Shown here: positions 57,254 through 64,000 of the stretch, piece by piece
How positions within the stretch are numbered: position 1 is the stretch's first letter
Layout of the letters: each line of letters opens with the position of its first letter
Source of the DNA: Myxococcales bacterium
GTDB taxonomy: Bacteria > Myxococcota_A > Polyangia > Palsa-1104
DNA: 64,000 bases
Direction of reading: 5' to 3'
Assembly: GCA_003170275.1 (NCBI GenBank)
Contig: PNAM01000032.1
Coordinates: 43,560 to 107,559 of the forward strand
The notes under the pieces: generated by a model
Database searches by the model: none
What the model was told of the DNA's origin: nothing
The model's input: only the letters and a program-made list of their open reading frames with translations
Program-made: the position numbers and the translations under genes

Positions 57254-57937
57254 ATGCCGCGTCTCGTCGCTCTGGTGTTGCTGTTCGCGTCCGCGTGCTC
57301 GCCGTCGAAGCCCATGCAAGCGCCCGCCGACCTGGCCACCGACGACGCGAACCTCACGCCGTACTACCTGCCGGCGGGCTACACGCTCACGCCGTTCCTC
57401 TCCGATCTGCCGGAGCGCACCTTCCCGGCGGCCGGCATGGCGACCCAGCCGATGCGCGACTACCTGGCGGTGATGGAGACCGACGCCGGGCGCATGGTGC
57501 TCGACCTCCTCGAGACCGATACGCCGATCACCGTGAACTCGTTCGTGTGGCTCACGCTGCATCACTTCTACGACGGCATCGCGTTTCATCGCGTGATCGA
57601 CGGCTTCGTCGCGCAGGGCGGCGATCCGAACTCGCTCGATCCCGACTCGAGCATCTGGGGAACCGGCGGGCCGGGCTACACGTTCGGCCTCGAGCCGGTG
57701 GCGACGCTCACCTACGACGGGCCCGGCGTGGTCGGCATGGCGCGCACCAGCGATCCCAACTCGAACGGCTCGCAGTTCTACATCACGCTCGCCGCCGCTC
57801 ACAGCCTCGACGGCATGTACACGATCTTCGCCAAGGTCACCGAAGGGATGGACGTGCTGCCCAAGATCACGCGCGGCGAGCCGCCCGACGTGCCGACGCG
57901 CATGCAGCGCGTGTACATCGTCGAGAAGCCGCGTTGA
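57254..57937 (+). CDS. Cyclophilin-type peptidyl-prolyl isomerase, probable lipoprotein
   Basis: A 227-residue exported isomerase. The N-terminus (MPRLVALVLLFASAC) is a lipoprotein-type signal with Cys15, though Ala at -3 is less usual. The cyclophilin domain (about 70-225) has FYDGIAFHRVIDGFVAQGGD and NSNGSQFYITL, the bacterial active-site segments. It is divergent from marR and its stop overlaps the next start (TTGA). Confidence 0.85.
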   Translation: MPRLVALVLLFASACSPSKPMQAPADLATDDANLTPYYLPAGYTLTPFLSDLPERTFPAAGMATQPMRDYLAVMETDAGRMVLDLLETDTPITVNSFVWLTLHHFYDGIAFHRVIDGFVAQGGDPNSLDPDSSIWGTGGPGYTFGLEPVATLTYDGPGVVGMARTSDPNSNGSQFYITLAAAHSLDGMYTIFAKVTEGMDVLPKITRGEPPDVPTRMQRVYIVEKPR

Positions 57938-58218
57938 GCTGCCCGCCCGAGCACCGTCCCGCGCTGCGCTTCCGTTTCTCGACCGCGGCCGGCCCGGTCG
58001 ACAAATGCCTTCGCCACGCGATCCTGCACGGCCCGCTGTTCCGCACCGCGCTGGTCACCGCCGCGATCGTCGGCACCACCCTCACCGCGATCAACCAGGG
58101 CAACGTCCTACTGTCCGGCGCGTTCCCCCCGATCCTCTACTGGAAGATCCCGCTCACCTTCTCGGTCCCCTACCTGGTCTCCACCACCTCCGCCCTCCGC
58201 ATCTCCCGCAAACGATAA
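57934..58218 (+). CDS. nrtS: Small NrtS-like membrane protein
   Basis: A 94-residue protein whose last 65 residues resemble the NrtS family of small nitrate/nitrite transport proteins: FRTALVTAAIVGTTLTAINQ, GNVLLSG and KIPLTFSVPYLVSTTSA. Two membrane helices are predicted (about 42-60 and 68-88). The start is TTG 57934, overlapping the cyclophilin stop. The 3' end runs into the dispersed repeat. Family assignment is from memory and moderate. Confidence 0.6.
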   Translation: MSCPPEHRPALRFRFSTAAGPVDKCLRHAILHGPLFRTALVTAAIVGTTLTAINQGNVLLSGAFPPILYWKIPLTFSVPYLVSTTSALRISRKR

Positions 58219-58311
58219 CAAGCGGACTTAACTTTTTAACTTGTTTGGTCCGGTAGCCGGACGGAGCGAGAGAAAGTTAAAAAGTTAAGTCCGCTCGTTA
58301 TCCGTTATCGC
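58214..58311. repeat. Inverted pair of the dispersed repeat, copies B and C
   Basis: Copy C (58273-58305) repeats the first 33 nt of copy A at 39289 exactly. Copy B (58214-58242) is the reverse complement with one mismatch. The 31-nt spacer contains GTCCGG-TAG-CCGGAC (58248-58262), an inner hairpin. The whole could fold into a long hairpin between the convergent nrtS-like and CBS genes, so it may serve as a bidirectional terminator or be a small REP/MITE-like element. Confidence 0.8.
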
Positions 58312-58314
58312 GGA

Positions 58315-58824
58315 TCAGCCGCCGTCGATCTTGATCGGGATGGAGTCGTCGGGGGGGAGGTTGAGGACCGCCTGCGGGAACAGGCGAATGATGTAGTCGA
58401 CGATGTCGCGTACGGAGACGATGCCGACGGGGGCGCCGCCCGGATCGACGATCGGGATGTGGCGATAGCCGCCGAGGTGCATGCGGTTCATGGCGACCGC
58501 GATCGGGTGATCGGGCGAGAGCGTCGCCGGGTTCTTGGTCATCACGTCGGCCACCCGCGTAGTCTTCAGATCGACGCCGCGGCCCGCGATCTTGGTGAGC
58601 ACGTCGCGCTCGGTGAAGATGCCGCACAGGCGCCCCCCGTCGGTGACCAGCAGCGCGCCAAAGCTGCGCGACTGCATGAGCGCGATCGCCTCCCCGGCGC
58701 TCGTCTCCTTGGGCACGGTCACCGCGGTCTTCGGCGGCAGCTCCCGGATCGCGTCGGTGAGGATCGCCCCGCGCACGCGCTTCTCATCATCGTCGTACGC
58801 CTCATCGAACTCGCTGTTCGCCAT
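58315..58824 (-). CDS. Two-CBS-domain protein
   Basis: A 169-residue cytoplasmic protein: two CBS motifs (about 35-90 and 95-155), the first with GALLVTDGGRLCGIFTERDV and the second with HIPIVDPGGAPVGIVSVRDI. Such pairs bind adenine nucleotides. There is no attached enzyme or channel. The short N-terminal tail is acidic. It is monocistronic. Confidence 0.87.
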   Translation of the reverse strand: MANSEFDEAYDDDEKRVRGAILTDAIRELPPKTAVTVPKETSAGEAIALMQSRSFGALLVTDGGRLCGIFTERDVLTKIAGRGVDLKTTRVADVMTKNPATLSPDHPIAVAMNRMHLGGYRHIPIVDPGGAPVGIVSVRDIVDYIIRLFPQAVLNLPPDDSIPIKIDGG

Positions 58825-58841
58825 GTCTCCATCCTACTGAA

Positions 58842-58893
58842 AGGGGACGGTCTTAAGTTCTTAAGTTTCGGCCGCAAGATGATTGCGCTTTTT
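58842..58893. repeat. REP-like element with tandem TCTTAAGT and hairpin
   Basis: AAGGGGACGG is followed by TCTTAAGT twice (58851-58866), then by CGCAA-GATGA-TTGCG (58873-58887) and a T run. AAGGGGAC(G/A)GT and TTAAG motifs recall REP-type sequences in other genomes. It fills most of the 89-nt gap between the CBS and ferredoxin genes. Confidence 0.4.
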
Positions 58894-58913
58894 GACCGCG
58901 TCAGATTCGTGGG

Positions 58914-59213
58914 TTACCAGTAGGTGGTGGTGACGGTGCAGGGGCCGTGGACGCGGGCCTGACAGGCGTAGCGTTCGTTGGGGCGGAGGGGTTCGCGGGC
59001 GTAGAGGGCTGTCTCGGCGGGGCCGGGTGGTGCGAGGTTGGCGGTGCCGTCGAGCACCTTCATTTTGCACGCGGCGCACACGGCGACGCCGCGGCACGAG
59101 CGCGCCACCGGTAGGCCTGCGCGCAGCGCCGCGCGCAAGAGCGTGCCGCCCGCAGCCAGCGAAAAATGGCGGTCCCCCGACGAGGTGCGCAGGGTGACGC
59201 GGTACGACGGCAT
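58914..59213 (-). CDS. Plant-type [2Fe-2S] ferredoxin
   Basis: A 99-residue beta-grasp ferredoxin with ligands Cys40, Cys46, Cys49 (CRGVAVCAAC) and Cys84 (RYACQARVHG). Spacing C-x5-C-x2-C fits the [2Fe-2S] family. It is divergent from the TOMM operon across a 43-nt gap, so a shared regulatory region is possible. It could supply electrons to an oxidoreductase; a link with the SagB-like dehydrogenase is only a guess. Confidence 0.88.
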   Translation of the reverse strand: MPSYRVTLRTSSGDRHFSLAAGGTLLRAALRAGLPVARSCRGVAVCAACKMKVLDGTANLAPPGPAETALYAREPLRPNERYACQARVHGPCTVTTTYW

Positions 59214-59256
59214 GGTTTGACTTTGCCGACGATTGTGCGGAAATGGAAGGAATCAG

Positions 59257-60039
59257 ATGTATCAGATGAGCCCCCAGTGGACGCTGCTGCTCGAGGAGGA
59301 CCAGCTGGTCGCGAGCGCGGGCGCCGACGAGCTCTACCTGGTCGATGAGGCGTCCCCCGTCGAGGCGCGCGCGCTGCACGGCGCGTGGCGCAGCGGCCAG
59401 CCCGGGACCTTCGACGCGCTCGGCGCCGCGTTCGCGCCGCTGCTCGGCAAGCTCGAGAAGCTGGGCGCGCTCCAGCGGACGCGCCGCCCGCCGGGCGCCA
59501 CGCTGCGCTTTGCGTTACGCGCCCCGGTCGCGATCGGCGTCGCGCTCGATGCGCTGCTCGAAACCGATCTGCAACACACCGACGAGCGCGACGCCGAGCT
59601 GCTGGTGTGGGTGCGCGCCTCGGGCACGCTGATGGAGACGCTCGAGCCCTACGCCACCGTGCGCCTGCCGCACCTGTTCGTCGACCTCGCCTATCACCAC
59701 ACGATCTCGCTCGGCCCGCTGGTCTGGCCTGGCGAGACCGCGTGCCTCGGCTGCCTGGCGGGCCGCATCCGCCACACGTGGGGCGATCCGGAGCCGCCGC
59801 CCGCTCCCGAGGCCTCGACCCACGTCGCACTCGCCGCCGCGCTGGTGCGCGAGCAACTGGCGGAATATCGACGCCTCGGCAGTTGTCCTCAACTGGTGGA
59901 GCGAACCGTGTCCTTCAACGTGTCCACGCTGGCGACCCGTACCGAGCGCGTGCACCGGCTGCCCTGGTGCCCGTGGTGCTTCCCGGGCGAGACCCCGTAC
60001 GGCGCCGGCTCGTTCGCGCTCCCGTGGGCGCGCTCGTGA
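59257..60039 (+). CDS. TOMM maturation protein, ThiF/ocin-like cyclodehydratase partner
   Basis: A 260-residue protein resembling the bacteriocin cyclodehydratase domain (C/E1-like subunit) that binds the precursor leader and presents it to YcaO. The segment GPLVWPGETACLGCLAGRIR holds the first CxxC, and LPWCPWCFPGETPY holds the second; together they can bind zinc. The N-terminal 90 residues may form the leader-binding winged helix (RRE-like). ATG 59257 with GGAAGGA upstream is chosen. It starts the four-gene operon. The 3' end overlaps the Cys-rich gene (GTGA). Confidence 0.75.
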   Translation: MYQMSPQWTLLLEEDQLVASAGADELYLVDEASPVEARALHGAWRSGQPGTFDALGAAFAPLLGKLEKLGALQRTRRPPGATLRFALRAPVAIGVALDALLETDLQHTDERDAELLVWVRASGTLMETLEPYATVRLPHLFVDLAYHHTISLGPLVWPGETACLGCLAGRIRHTWGDPEPPPAPEASTHVALAAALVREQLAEYRRLGSCPQLVERTVSFNVSTLATRTERVHRLPWCPWCFPGETPYGAGSFALPWARS

Positions 60040-60539
60040 TTCGCCTGGTGCACCAGTTCGACGCACCCTCGGCGCGCCCGAGCGTAGCCTCGCCGAAGAG
60101 CTCGGGCTGCTCGTGCTGTTGCTGCTGCTGCCTGGCGACGCTGGTCGGCTCGTCGATCTTGACCGCGCGCGCGGTGGGCAAGGGCTTCAAGCCGCGCACC
60201 GTCGGTGGCGCACAGACCGAAGCGGCCGGCCCGGTGGAGTCGCCGTTCCGCCCGTCGGGCCCGGACCTGCCGGTGCCCAACCTGCGCACGATTCCGAAGA
60301 GACGCTGGAAGGTGCTCGGCTTCTTCCTGTTGCCGCTGGCCATGGCGGCCGGCATCGTGAGCGCCGCGGCCGCGCCGCAGCTCGGCGTGATGATGGCGTT
60401 GGTGGTCTACCTCGGCGGGCTGTTCCTGCTGCGCTACAAGGCCGGGCTGCGCGGCTGGATGTTCGCCGTGCTGCTGCTCGGTATCCCGGCGGTGACGGTG
60501 ATCGAGGCGTACATCTGGATCGTCGCGATCCTGAAGTGA
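60036..60539 (+). CDS. Membrane protein with a poly-Cys segment: candidate TOMM precursor
   Basis: A 167-residue protein not recognised as a family. Residues 1-24 are a short polar leader. Cys25 and Cys27-Cys32 form a run of seven cysteines in a row of eight (SSGCSCCCCCCLATLVGSS). A Pro/Gly-rich stretch (about 50-88) follows, then about three hydrophobic helices (93-113, 116-132, 141-166). The Cys run recalls streptolysin-S-type cores (in SagA, also Gly then poly-Cys) but here heads a membrane protein. GTG 60036 overlaps the upstream stop and YcaO starts 1 nt after its stop. The DNA in the run is TGC/TGT-based, so repeat slippage could also have made it. Confidence 0.65.
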   Translation: MIRLVHQFDAPSARPSVASPKSSGCSCCCCCCLATLVGSSILTARAVGKGFKPRTVGGAQTEAAGPVESPFRPSGPDLPVPNLRTIPKRRWKVLGFFLLPLAMAAGIVSAAAAPQLGVMMALVVYLGGLFLLRYKAGLRGWMFAVLLLGIPAVTVIEAYIWIVAILK

Positions 60540-60540
60540 C

Positions 60541-61788
60541 GTGACCTCGCTGCGCGCGCGGCTGCTCGGCGAGGCCTGCGGGTTCCGCCACGGGATCGTG
60601 CCGCCGGTGCTCGACGTCGAGGGCACGTTCGCCGACGTCGATGGCGTGTTCAACGCGTGCATCGTCGGCGACACGGGCTCCTTGCGCGAGAGCTCTTCGG
60701 GCGGCTTCGCGCGCACCAAAGAAGCGGCCCACGCCGCCTGCGTCGCCGAAGCGCTCGAGCGCTACTCCGCGTCGCTGACGCGCCTGCCACTGCGCGCCGA
60801 GTCCGAGCTCGACGGCGCGCGGGTGCTGCGCCTGTCCGACTTCGCGCTGTTCGACGGCGAGCAGCAGCGCATGCCCGGCTTTCCCTGGCCGGCGCCCGAT
60901 CCGCGAGCGGTCCGTTACGCGCCGGTCTATTCGCTCGCCGACAACACCGAGGCGTGGGCGCCCGAGCCGCTGGTCGGCCTCGGCGGGCGCACGGATCCGC
61001 CGCTCGTGCCGTCGACCTCGACCGGCCTCGCCGCCCACGACAACCCGTGCGCGGCGCTGCTCTCCGCCGTCGAGGAATTGCTCGAACGCGACGCGCTCAC
61101 CGTCACCTGGCTGAATTCGCTCGGCGGCCGCGAGCTGATCCTGCCCGATGCGTATACCGCGCGGGTGCGCGCGCGTGGCGGCCAGGTGCGCGCCTTCGAC
61201 CTGACGCAGGTGTGGAATCCGCATCCGGTGGTGGTGGTGTGCGGCCAGCTCCCGCTGCGCGGCCGTCGCCGGTTCGCGCTCGGCGCGGCGTGCCGACCGG
61301 CCCATGCGCTGGCGATCGAAAAGGCGTGGCTCGAGTGGCTGCAAGGCACGGTGTTCGCCGGCTACTACTGCAACGAGCATCCGGCGCTCGCGTTCCGCCA
61401 CCCGTCGGAGGTGCGCGACTTCTCGCAGCACGGCGCCTACTACACGCTGTGTCCCGCCGAGTGGGATCCGCTGCCGCTGTTCACCCGCGCGCGCGCGCCG
61501 CGAGCGCTCCCACCGTCGCCCACGCCCGGCCCCGCGCCGCTCGCGCTCGAGCGCCTGATGTGCGCGCTCGATGACGCCGGGGTCCGCGTCTTCTACCGCG
61601 ATCTCACGCTGCCCGACGTCGCCGGGGTCGGCCTGGTGGTCGCCCGCGCGCTCTCGCCCGAGCTCTCGCTGCTGCACGGCGATGAGCGCGCGCCGTTCCT
61701 CGGCGGCCGCACGCGCGACGTGCGCTGGCGCTATCCCGACCTCGAGCCGGGCCCGTTCCCCAATCCCCAACCGCACCCCCTCGGATGA
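60541..61788 (+). CDS. YcaO-family cyclodehydratase of a TOMM cluster
   Basis: ATP-dependent cyclisation of Cys/Ser/Thr to azolines on a ribosomal peptide. It has 415 residues, with the YcaO signatures SSSGGFARTKEAAHAACVAE followed by ALERYSA, and STSTGLAAHDNPCAALLSA followed by EELLERDA, the ATP- and Mg-binding helices, and QGTVFAGYYCN in the middle. The C-terminus FPNPQPHPLG is proline-rich like the PxPxP tails of TOMM YcaO proteins. The GTG start lies 1 nt after the Cys-rich gene; the 3' end overlaps the dehydrogenase by 4 nt. Confidence 0.88.
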   Translation: MTSLRARLLGEACGFRHGIVPPVLDVEGTFADVDGVFNACIVGDTGSLRESSSGGFARTKEAAHAACVAEALERYSASLTRLPLRAESELDGARVLRLSDFALFDGEQQRMPGFPWPAPDPRAVRYAPVYSLADNTEAWAPEPLVGLGGRTDPPLVPSTSTGLAAHDNPCAALLSAVEELLERDALTVTWLNSLGGRELILPDAYTARVRARGGQVRAFDLTQVWNPHPVVVVCGQLPLRGRRRFALGAACRPAHALAIEKAWLEWLQGTVFAGYYCNEHPALAFRHPSEVRDFSQHGAYYTLCPAEWDPLPLFTRARAPRALPPSPTPGPAPLALERLMCALDDAGVRVFYRDLTLPDVAGVGLVVARALSPELSLLHGDERAPFLGGRTRDVRWRYPDLEPGPFPNPQPHPLG

Positions 61789-62489
61789 CCATGAACGACG
61801 ACGCGCCGCTCTTCTCGCTGTTCTGGGAAAACTCCAAGCTCAACGCGCGCACCGCGCCGGGCTTCGCCGAGCGCCTCGACGAAGACGCGCGCGCCGCCAC
61901 GCAGGTCGCGCAGCTCTTTCATCCCGGCGCGGATCGCGCGCTCCGTCGCCCGGACGATCCGCTGGCGCGCGTGATGGCGCAGCGCGAGAGCCGGCGCGCG
62001 TTTCGCCCGGCGCCGCTCAGCGAAGCGCAGCTCGGCAGCCTGTTCTACGCGTTCGCCCACAAGCCCGGCGCGGGCCGCCTCTTGCCGTCCGCGGGCGCCA
62101 AGTATCCGATCGAAGTCTTTGCGCTGCTCTTCGACGAGCGCGCGATCGTCTACTACAACGGCGACACGCACGCGCTGTCGGTCGTCGGCCCCGCGCCATC
62201 CTGGGACGAGGTCGCTCCCTCGGTCGGGCTCACCCTCGAAGGCGCACCGTCGGCGCTGTTCGTCTTCGTGGCGTTTCCCGGTCGCGTCACCGGCCGCTAC
62301 GGCGAGCGCGGCGGACGCTTCTTGCTGATCGAATGCGGGCAGCACGCGCAGAGCCTGGCGCTGCGCGTCGCGCACGAGAACCTCGCCGGCGTCGAGGCCG
62401 GCGGGCTGCACGACGAACCCTTCAAGCGCTGGCTCCGCCTCGATCGCACCGACGCAGCGATCGCGCTCGGCTACGCCGTAGGCACCTAA
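61785..62489 (+). CDS. SagB-like FMN dehydrogenase of a TOMM cluster
   Basis: FMN-dependent oxidation of azolines to azoles. It has 234 residues of the nitroreductase superfamily: RVMAQRESRRAFRPAPLSEA, LLPSAGAKYPIEVFALL, GRFLLIECGQHAQSLALRVA, and a Gly-rich end IALGYAVGT. SAGAKYPIE is the SagB-type motif. It is the last gene of the operon, coupled to ycaO by an ATGA overlap. No exporter or immunity gene follows. Confidence 0.83.
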   Translation: MTMNDDAPLFSLFWENSKLNARTAPGFAERLDEDARAATQVAQLFHPGADRALRRPDDPLARVMAQRESRRAFRPAPLSEAQLGSLFYAFAHKPGAGRLLPSAGAKYPIEVFALLFDERAIVYYNGDTHALSVVGPAPSWDEVAPSVGLTLEGAPSALFVFVAFPGRVTGRYGERGGRFLLIECGQHAQSLALRVAHENLAGVEAGGLHDEPFKRWLRLDRTDAAIALGYAVGT

Positions 62490-62637
62490 ACCGATTTTTC
62501 CCGTCGAGCCACGCACAATCGAGACTTAGGAGGGTGGGGTCCTTCTCCTATGGTGCAAGGGTGCGAAGTCAGGCTACTTCTGGAGCGACTTTGCAAAGTG
62601 GGCGGAATTCCGATCTGCTCGGCGGCGGAGCGGGGCG

Positions 62638-62766
62638 ATGCAGCGATGCTGGTCGGCTTGCGCGGCGTGAAGCGGATCATGTAGCGCGTCTCGTCGACGC
62701 GCTTGCGCAGCCCGTCGATCCAGCCGAAGCACAGCGCCTGATCGACCGACTCCGGCCAGGTCGGCT
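62638..62766 (-). pseudogene. Remnant of a YdeI/OmdA-family protein
   Basis: On the minus strand the segment WPESVDQALCFGWIDG and then RKRVDETRYMIRFTPRKPTS matches the core of the YdeI family (bacteriocin-resistance associated). The frame then turns into unrelated sequence, and the N-terminal part is missing. No start codon fits. A short remnant of a truncated gene is the likely reading. Between it and sagB (62490-62637) no gene was seen. Confidence 0.6.
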
Positions 62767-63021
62767 TCAGTCGTCGCTCCCCTGAAAGCAGCCGCGCCGT
62801 TCGCCGCAGGTGTGCGGGTGGCAGAACGAGTCGTCCGGCCCGAAAGGCTCCATGGTCGCGAGGCACCAGTAGGCGGCGGTGGTCGACTCGCCCAGCTTCC
62901 ACAGCGCGCCGCGCGAGCCGACGCCGAACGCGGTCTTGGTGCTCAACAGCCGGCACACCGTCGGCAGCGCCGGCGTCTCCGGTTCTGGTGCAGGGGAGGG
63001 CGATCCGTCTTCGCGTTTCAT
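62767..63021 (-). CDS. Small Cys-rich protein coupled to the oxidoreductase gene
   Basis: An 84-residue protein not recognised. It has five cysteines: CRLL, WCLATMEPFG, SFCHPHTCGERRGCF, with the phrase STTAAYWCLATMEPFGPDDS. Its ATG overlaps the stop of the FAD-subunit gene by 4 nt (ATGA), which suggests it is a real cotranslated gene. It could be a small metal- or cofactor-linked accessory of the molybdo-enzyme; this is a guess. Confidence 0.55.
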   Translation of the reverse strand: MKREDGSPSPAPEPETPALPTVCRLLSTKTAFGVGSRGALWKLGESTTAAYWCLATMEPFGPDDSFCHPHTCGERRGCFQGSDD

Positions 63022-63995
63022 GCAGCACCTCCGGCAGCGAGGATGGTCCGGCGGATCACCGCCTTGAACACCGCCACCTTGTAGCCGTTCTTGGCGAGCG
63101 GCGTCGCGCCCACCATCGCCGCCTCGGCCGCCGCCGCCGCGCTGCGCTCGTCGATGGTCTTACCCACCAGCAGCGCCTCGGCCGCCTTCGCCCGCAGCGG
63201 CACCGGCGCCGCCGCGCCGAGCACGATCGACGCGCGCCGGCAGGTACGTCCCGCGAGCTCGAGCACCACCGCCACGTCCGCGATCGGCCAGTCGAACGAT
63301 TCCTTCTCGCCCTGCTTGTGATACGCCGAGCGCGTCCCATTCGCCGGCGCCGGGATCAGCACCTCGGTCAGCAGCTCGTCCTGCGCGAGCACGTTCTCGC
63401 GCGTGACGTCTTTTTCCGGCGGCGCGAACAGCTCCTCGAGCGCGAGCTCGCGCGCGCCGTTCGCACCGGTCAGCTTGACGCGCGCCCCGAGCGCCACCAG
63501 CGCGGTCGCCGGGGTCGATGGATGCACGATCGCGCACAGGTTGTTGCCGAAGATCGCGTGATACTGGTTCTCGCCCTCCTGCGCGAAGCAGGTGCTCCCG
63601 CCCTTTTTTCGGCAGTGGAAATCCGCCGAGCGGAAGTACCAGCAGCGCGGCCGCTGGATCAGGTTGCCGCCGAGCGTCGCCATGTTGCGGATCTGCGGCG
63701 TCGCCGCGTGCGCGGCTGCGTCGGCGAGCGCCAGGTAGCGCGCGCGCACGTCCTTGTGCTCGGCGAGCTGCGCGAGCGTCACCAACGGCCCCAGGTGCAG
63801 CCCCGCGGCGTCCTCTCGCACGAACGCGAGATCCGCGAGCGAGCGGATGCTCACCAATCGCGACGGGCTCACCAGCCCCTCCTTCATGCGATCGAGCAGA
63901 TCGACCCCGCCCGCCAGCACCACGACGTTCGCATCCTTGAGCTGTGCGATCGCCTCGGGAACGTTCGCCGCGGCCGTGTATTCGAAGCTCTTCAT
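63018..63995 (-). CDS. Xanthine dehydrogenase-family FAD-binding subunit with extra Fe-S cysteines
   Basis: The medium subunit of a molybdenum hydroxylase. It has 325 residues, with the FAD-binding VVVLAGGVDLLDRMKEG and TPQIRNMATLGGNLIQRPRC. The following segment (RCWYFRSADFHCRKKGGSTC) carries extra cysteines that match the [4Fe-4S] insertion of the YagS/PaoB and 4-hydroxybenzoyl-CoA reductase type. ATG is at 63995 on the minus strand; the [2Fe-2S] and Mo subunits would lie beyond the window. It is followed by the small Cys-rich gene. Confidence 0.85.
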   Translation of the reverse strand: MKSFEYTAAANVPEAIAQLKDANVVVLAGGVDLLDRMKEGLVSPSRLVSIRSLADLAFVREDAAGLHLGPLVTLAQLAEHKDVRARYLALADAAAHAATPQIRNMATLGGNLIQRPRCWYFRSADFHCRKKGGSTCFAQEGENQYHAIFGNNLCAIVHPSTPATALVALGARVKLTGANGARELALEELFAPPEKDVTRENVLAQDELLTEVLIPAPANGTRSAYHKQGEKESFDWPIADVAVVLELAGRTCRRASIVLGAAAPVPLRAKAAEALLVGKTIDERSAAAAAEAAMVGATPLAKNGYKVAVFKAVIRRTILAAGGAA

Positions 63996-64000
63996 CGGCG

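Noticed and set aside
58873..58893. Intrinsic terminator CGCAA-GATGA-TTGCG plus T run
   Set aside because: The T run would act on plus-strand transcripts, but both neighbouring genes are on the minus strand; treated as part of a REP-like element.
60036..60539. Reading the poly-Cys stretch as an artefact in the wrong frame
   Set aside because: The other frames give poly-Leu or poly-Ala from the same repeat, but this frame has the GTGA overlap, the 1-nt junction to ycaO and clean membrane helices, so it is the coding one.
62527..62550. Hairpin TAGGAG...CTCCTA after sagB
   Set aside because: Six base pairs with a 12-nt loop and no T run; too weak to call a terminator.

Overview
The window is about two-thirds G+C and densely packed with short gaps and many 4-nt ATGA/GTGA overlaps. 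Gene content and order suggest a chromosomal segment of a Myxococcota (delta-proteobacterial) genome: prfB-lysS-lolCD-bamA-skp-fabZ; DUF177-rpmF-plsX-fabHDG-acpP-fabF-rpiB-ribDE-ribBA-ribH-nusB; a long chemosensory operon with a HEAT-repeat protein; xer-M50 protease-scpA-scpB-rluB; PilZ and TldD/TldE proteins. It is a Gram-negative-type cell (Bam, Lol and Mla systems). This assignment rests on gene order and family recognition only.

Layout. 0-9.5 kb: translation (prfB 3' end, lysS) and envelope biogenesis (Lol, BamA, Skp, FabZ), then a lipoprotein with four PPC-like repeats. 9.5-11.7 kb, minus strand: thiS-thiG-thiE and a signal-peptidase-like protein that has lost its catalytic pair. 11.9-18.5 kb: a Crp/Fnr regulator, alanine racemase, an Mla-type lipid transporter (MlaE, MlaF, MCE protein) and an aldehyde dehydrogenase. 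18.5-29.4 kb: a large fatty-acid, riboflavin and NusB operon behind a strong sigma70-like promoter. 29.4-39.3 kb: a Che operon (receiver, CheA, two CheW, degenerate receiver, HEAT protein, CheR, CheB, GAF protein, receiver) with no chemoreceptor gene. 39.3-43.6 kb: tyrosine recombinase, site-2 protease, ScpA/ScpB, pseudouridine synthase. 43.6-50.6 kb: an orphan tandem-BMC shell-like protein, a PilZ protein, and tldD-tldE coupled to a membrane-fusion protein, an ABC permease with an apparent frameshift, and its ATPase. 50.6-57.2 kb: CysQ-like phosphatase, an unknown protein, and a MarR-controlled acyl-CoA operon (BKACE, carboxyltransferase, acyl-CoA dehydrogenase, MaoC hydratase). 57.2-58.9 kb: cyclophilin, NrtS-like protein, CBS protein and dispersed repeats. 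58.9-62.5 kb: the most distinctive locus. 62.6-64 kb: a YdeI remnant, a small Cys-rich gene and a xanthine-dehydrogenase-type FAD subunit.

The most interesting system lies at 59.26-62.49 kb. Four coupled genes encode a ThiF-like TOMM cyclodehydratase partner with two CxxC pairs, a membrane protein with a seven-cysteine run near its N-terminus, a YcaO cyclodehydratase with a proline-rich C-terminus, and a SagB-like FMN dehydrogenase. The Cys run resembles the core of streptolysin-S-type precursors but sits on a protein with about three C-terminal membrane helices. It is therefore a candidate unusual, membrane-anchored azole-modified peptide. TldD/TldE, known in E. coli as the microcin B17 leader protease, is encoded about 12 kb away in one operon with an ABC exporter. 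A functional link is speculative.

Other points of note: an almost exact 33-nt repeat at 39.3 and 58.3 kb, two perfect DnaA boxes before lysS with a third inside it, TANNNT boxes 7-12 nt before several start codons (leaderless transcripts suspected), and a RibBA whose GTP cyclohydrolase II half is degenerate.
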